A stretch of DNA of 64,000 nt from Moringa oleifera (taxonomy: Eukaryota; Streptophyta; Magnoliopsida; Brassicales; Moringaceae). The DNA lies in assembly GCA_021397835.1 (NCBI GenBank), contig JAJFZO010000165.1, positions 1,550,001 through 1,614,000 of the forward strand. Direction: 5' to 3'. Of this stretch, positions 59,487 to 64,000 are shown piece by piece (positions within the stretch are counted from its first letter, which is position 1; each line of letters starts with the position of its first letter). The position numbers and the translations under genes were made by a program. The notes under the pieces are model-generated. The model was given only the letters and a program-made list of their open reading frames with translations, made no database searches and was not told where the DNA came from.

Positions 59487-62400
59487 ATCTCCCCTTTGTT
59501 GATGATGACAAACACATTATGCTTAAGAGAATGAATAAAGTAAAATAAAGTTCAATTTGGCATTCAACATGTCTATCTAAGGCACATTCAGATTCAATTT
59601 TAGATAGGTAAGAAATTTTGCATATGTGCATTTTACCTTGTTCTAATACCTCTCCCATTTTTCATATTATTCAAGAAGGCATTTAAATAGGCAAACATGT
59701 TGGATAAAAATGCTTTAATTAAGAAAACCATAAATAAATATTGATAACGCCTAAATGAACATGCTTCAAAGCATAGAATAAAAACAAATGATAATGGCTT
59801 TGAAAATTTATGTGTGGTTTCAAAATGGTTTAAAGGTTAGATACTTAAGAGTTCTAAAGCTTGTTGTAGACACCCAATTTTGTTTTTGATAAGATTACTC
59901 TAGTTGCTTAGAAATTTTATTGCCAATATAGATCGGGATTTATATTCATTAGGATTTTTGTTCATTAAGATTTGATTCATCACATCTTTGATTCATTAGG
60001 GCCATAACTCATTGGGGTTAGGCTTCATCAACATTCAAGTCTTAACTAGTTAAGACTTCATTAGTGTTAACAGTCAAGTGACATCATCAAGGCGTACTTC
60101 ATGAAAAAGTCATGTCAAATGGCAAGTGACATATCAGTTAGTCAATTTTTTCATCATGGTAAAGGTCAGTCAAACAAGTATATCTATTCGGGTTAATACT
60201 AAGAAAAGAATTGAAGAATAAGAGATAACATTTCATAACAATTGAAAAATTCAAACGAGAAGATTCCAAAGGCAATACAATTACAAAGGAGGATATATAG
60301 ATCAAACTATATTTGGAGTAGATTTTTGAATAGCTACAATTGGAAAATCTAGAGTGACATGAGGTACTTTAGGCTCAAGAGTTAGAGTAAGTACATATAT
60401 AAGAATTGATTAGTGTGATGTCTCTTTTTCAAGTTTAGGAGCTAGCTTTTAAGTGTTATTAGCTATTGACACCTTAACTTTTTCAAAATGAATCAATGAT
60501 GATGTTGTTGGAGGTGCCACCTACACCCAATGTAAATCGACATTGGAAAGTTTCTTTTTGATCTTTTCTATAGGTCTTTTTTGAATGGGCAAGTACAGGT
60601 GAGCTACTTGCTCCCTCATCTTTTCTTTTAGATGCTTTAAAGTTAGCTTAGACATTATCAACTCTAGCATCAATGTTAGCATGAACTTGAGCTAGTTAAA
60701 TCTTGAAGCTGTCTAGATCTAGTTCGATCTTAGGCAAAATGTTTTTCAATTGTTCTACTTTAGTAGCATAAATATGAACGTTGTTTATAACACCTTCAAC
60801 TGATTCATAAGTAGATTTAGCACTCTTCATGTAGTAATGAAGGCCAATACTAGTATTATTGTTTTTACTAGTAAGTGTAGCCAAATGTTTGATAAACTAT
60901 AACAGAAGAAGACTAAGAGAAGTTAGTTAGATCGAGAAAGCAAAATGGTAGATGTAAAATTCAAATGACTAAAGAAACAAAATTAGATCGAACAAAGATA
61001 CTAACATCTCTAACACTTATCATTATGTTATCTAGAAATGTATCAGTTTTTTTAGCTTCATATGTCTTCATATTAGTGGTAGGAATAAACTTGTAAAGCC
61101 ACTCATGCATGAGATTTGGAGGTTCAAACTACCAGCTACTAGTAGGTTCTAGTCTAGAAAAAATCGATCTTCTTCCTTGAGGTGAGGAGGACCATAAATG
61201 GCATGAAAAGTGCATCCATTGCACCTTGATCTTTTGGATGATTTCTGGCCTTCTTTTTCCTTTTAACTAGTTGCTTTCTTGGAGGAATAATCGTGCTATG
61301 TTTCGAGACTAAAAGAGAAAAAGGGGCATCAACACCATGTTTATGAGCCCTTCTCTTTTGAGTAGTTTTAGATAATTGCCTTTTGCTTTGAACTGATGGT
61401 GTCGTCGATTGGGTAGAGGAGTAGGAGTAATTCTACCCATTACATTTTTCATCACTTCTTAAAGTTGAACTTTGATTAATTGAGGAACATTCTAAAGGGC
61501 CATCTTAGGAAGATCTACAAACCAAAAGAAAAAATAATTAAGCACAAGACTCAAAAAATGAAATTAAAATGTGTAGAAAAAGTTGAATGCAAAATTTATT
61601 GAAGAAGTATGACTTATCCTAGAGTTCACACCAAGAGAATATTAATCGAGATTGGGTGAGAAGCTAGGATTAAGAATGGGAGAAGGTATAAAGTTCATAT
61701 ATTTATGAGCTTGTTTGAGAATTGGAGTAAGATAATGTTGATCAAGAATAGAAGTAGGGGTTTAAATAGGAGTTTGGTTTTGAATGGGGTTGGGTTCTTG
61801 ATCAAAATCTAGAAGAAAAGGTGGTAAATGCAAAAACTACTCATACTCTTTAGAACTTAAACTAGATTAAGACTTAGATTGATATAGATTTATCGAAGGG
61901 AATAACCTTATACCAAGGTCGAGTGCACCTAACAGTGGTTCTTCAAGTATCATTTATGTGAGCTCTAGAACTATCTTCACCTTGATGTTCAAAAAAATAT
62001 TCATAGAAGGGTTTTACAAACTTTCTTCCTATGAACTTTCTTAGTAGGCTTCTTCCAAGCATTCAAATCAGAGTAAATTTCAGACCACAAAGTCTATAAA
62101 TATTTATCAAACCAACCTTTGTTATTCAAAAGTAAGCATTTTAAAAAAGGTTTGAATCTAGAACTACTAAAATTGTGAAAGTATTTTCTAATTCCTTATC
62201 ATTTTTATTGGCTTTTAATTTGAAGAATTTTCCAAAAAGAGGAATAAAAAGATTTGTACAATTAAAGTGAAAAACGTAAATGAAAGCAATCATGCATATC
62301 TAGGCATTGCGGAGTAATTAGGAAGGTAATATATTAAACTGCCTATAGACATTCTAAAAAAGAAAAAGAATAGTAAGTCTTGGCCGCCTTTCAAAGAATC

Positions 62401-62600
62401 TTTGAAGATGATGACCCAGCTTCATGGTGAGTCCATGGTCATAAGAAGAGGGTAACTCTAATAAAATATATTTAAGAATGGGGAAGTTATTCTTAACCCA
62501 TTTGAAATCATCCTTGATGTAGGAAGAATGCTCTAAATTTCTAACCATGGGAAAAAAATAAAAAAATAAAGAGTCAAAGTAGAAAGACTTATCATAAAAA
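59487..62600 (-). mobile_element. Probable internal region of the SIRE-like element, decayed
   Basis: The polypurine tract and a preceding minus-strand word like FVIINKG (GTTTGTCATCATCAACAAAGG, 59,492-59,512) mark the 3' end of the internal region of the element whose LTR ends at 59,486. Upstream, minus-strand frames carry pieces such as FEPPNLMHEWLYKFIPTTNMKTYEAKKTDTFL (61,010-61,130), a 62-codon piece with a coiled-coil-like heptad look (60,696-60,884) and a Lys/Arg-rich stretch (KQLVKRKKKARNHPKDQG, 61,220-61,275). SIRE elements have an env-like ORF between pol and the 3' LTR, and these pieces may be that ORF, but I recognise no conserved domain and no RT or integrase. A different element starting TGTAGACACCC at 59,874 may interrupt it. 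Confidence 0.4.
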
Positions 62601-64000
62601 GAAGATGAATGAGGGTGGAGGTTGATTATTGAAAGTTATAAAAAAGAGAAAAAGTTTATTAAAGAAGATAAAAGAAAGGAAAGAGAAAGTAAAGTGACAA
62701 TGAAAAGTGCTTTTAAAGGTGTACAGAAAAATGAAATGGTACATGCCAAAAGGTGTAGCACGTGATCTAAGAAACAGCTCTAAATTCTTAGGTTGTAGGT
62801 TAATGATGAGCTATAAATTAACCATTAATATATTAAAGAGAACAATTGTTATGATCACCTTGTGGAATGCCAAACTAGTAATAAAAATCTCAATCTTGGT
62901 AAATCTTAACCTTCATAAGCCTAAATCAAGGAAAATCCCAATTAAGATCCAAGATAATACAATTAGAACCTAGGCATGATAAATCTTAAATAATATAAAG
63001 AATAAATAAGATAATGATCTCAATGTTGAAGAAAAGACTAAACTAGATGGGTTTAGTAACAAATAAGTAAAACCCAAACATTGAGATTCCTGATCTAATA
63101 ACCTTCATCTAAAATGAAGGGATAAGAAATCCTAATCTTAAAAATTATCTCAATGTTTCATCGTAAGAGTGCAAGAACTTGGTGATGATGAATCTCAATT
63201 TATGATAATTTAAGTTAAGTTCTACATCTGAGAGAAGGATGTTAATTCGAAGATATAATCTTCCATAAGCAACCAAAAGAAATAAAAAGAATGTAAATAA
63301 CCAAAGAAAAGGTGTGTAGGATACAAGAATCACACACTTGTGCATCATAGAGGAATGTCGGATGCATGTGATCCCTTTTGAGCACCCAACAATTTGACTA
63401 TGAAAGAACCTAACATTGAAGAAGAAAAGGATTTTGGCATTCATAGAGCAAAATATATTAAGACTACTTTGAAAGCTTTTGAGTGAGTGATGTTTGGAGC
63501 ACTTGAGAATTTTTAGATTTCTCTTTTGCTATTAATGAAGGAATAGTGAAAAATGAGACATATAAAGCAATAAATATATATAAATTCTTGTTTTAATTAT
63601 AATTCTTGTAATTCCTTGATATATTTATGAACATAATTGATCAATTAATCAAAATCTCCATTTTCTTGTTATCTTGATTTTTTTTTTGGTATTTCTTGGT
63701 TTCTTTATGTTTATTCTTGGCATTATTATTAGGTTCATATTTTCGTGATTTTTTCATAAAATGGATTTTAGAATAATATGGCTCAGTGATGGTTCTTTCA
63801 CTGATTTCTAAATAAAACTATATCTCATCTTAGAAAATAGGGCATGAAGATATTCATATTCTTATTTTTCACCTAAATTGCATCATCTTAATTGTTCTTT
63901 AATTACTTTAAGAAAGCAAGATCCTTTCAACGCATGTCTTTGAGATTTGGAGATAAAGCAACAGCCGACACTCTTGACCTTAACTAAATTTGAAAGCAAA
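62601..64000. other. AT-rich sequence, no recognised gene
   Basis: Low-complexity AT-rich DNA with purine-rich runs. Short frames (62,707-62,973 plus, 63,145-63,444 minus) show no motif I can place. It may still be part of a decayed retrotransposon whose other end is beyond the window. Confidence 0.45.

Noticed and set aside
59874..60460. Possible start of another LTR (TGTAGACACCCAATTTTG)
   Set aside because: The first bases resemble the start of some plant gypsy LTRs, but I found no matching end, second copy or primer site, so it is not listed as an element.

Overview
The window looks like a plant nuclear chromosome, probably a dicot; the species was not identified. About three quarters of it (1 to about 49,331) is an old, heavily decayed insertion of mitochondrial DNA (a NUMT). 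The remaining 14.7 kb is a cluster of broken transposable elements. I see no intact host gene. The mitochondrial origin rests on a nad3-cox2 chimera near 29.7-30.0 kb and on plastid-type tracts of the sort plant mitochondria carry (a trnD-GUC and a contiguous psaA-psaB block), set in AT-rich spacer with no nuclear gene structure. Nuclear residence is inferred from stop codons and frameshifts in every organelle gene, mostly transition-type changes, insertions of nuclear-type retrotransposons, and strong divergence between two repeat copies that mitochondrial recombination would normally keep identical.

Layout. 1-11,457 is copy A of a long repeat (trnD at 1.87 kb; psaB and psaA remnants at 9.3-11.1 kb on the minus strand). 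11,458-38,514 is single-copy NUMT spacer; it carries a Ty3/gypsy gag fragment (16.6-17.1 kb), a shortened Ty1/copia element with both LTRs and a likely target duplication (25,125-27,695), the nad3-cox2 chimera (29.7-30.0 kb) and a few unrecognised ORFs. 38,515-49,331 is copy B of the repeat, in the same orientation and about 38.5 kb further on. In copy B about 0.9 kb covering psaB and the 3' end of psaA is replaced by a 246-bp segment copied from elsewhere in the repeat.

49,332 to about 56,620 is a CACTA (En/Spm) DNA transposon read on the minus strand. One terminus sits exactly where the NUMT stops matching copy A. Inward from it come a run of palindromic subterminal repeats, a multi-exon ORF2 (plant transposase, DUF8039-like and Ulp1-type cysteine protease regions), and an ORF1 3' part (TNP2 C-terminus, DUF4218, DUF4216). 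Upstream of that is a piece of a second, different CACTA element. The other terminus and the catalytic part of TNP2 are missing. 57.4-58.1 kb is a Mutator-like (MULE) transposase remnant cut by an LTR of about 1.38 kb (58,106-59,486) from a Ty1/copia SIRE-like element on the minus strand, whose internal region appears to continue past 59.5 kb.

Inferred order of events: transfer of plastid DNA into mitochondria and nad3/cox2 recombination there; integration of mitochondrial DNA as more than one 38.5-kb unit, or one unit followed by nuclear duplication; decay of each copy; insertion of copia and CACTA elements. The window is best read as a record of organelle-to-nucleus transfer and transposon layering, not as a set of working genes.
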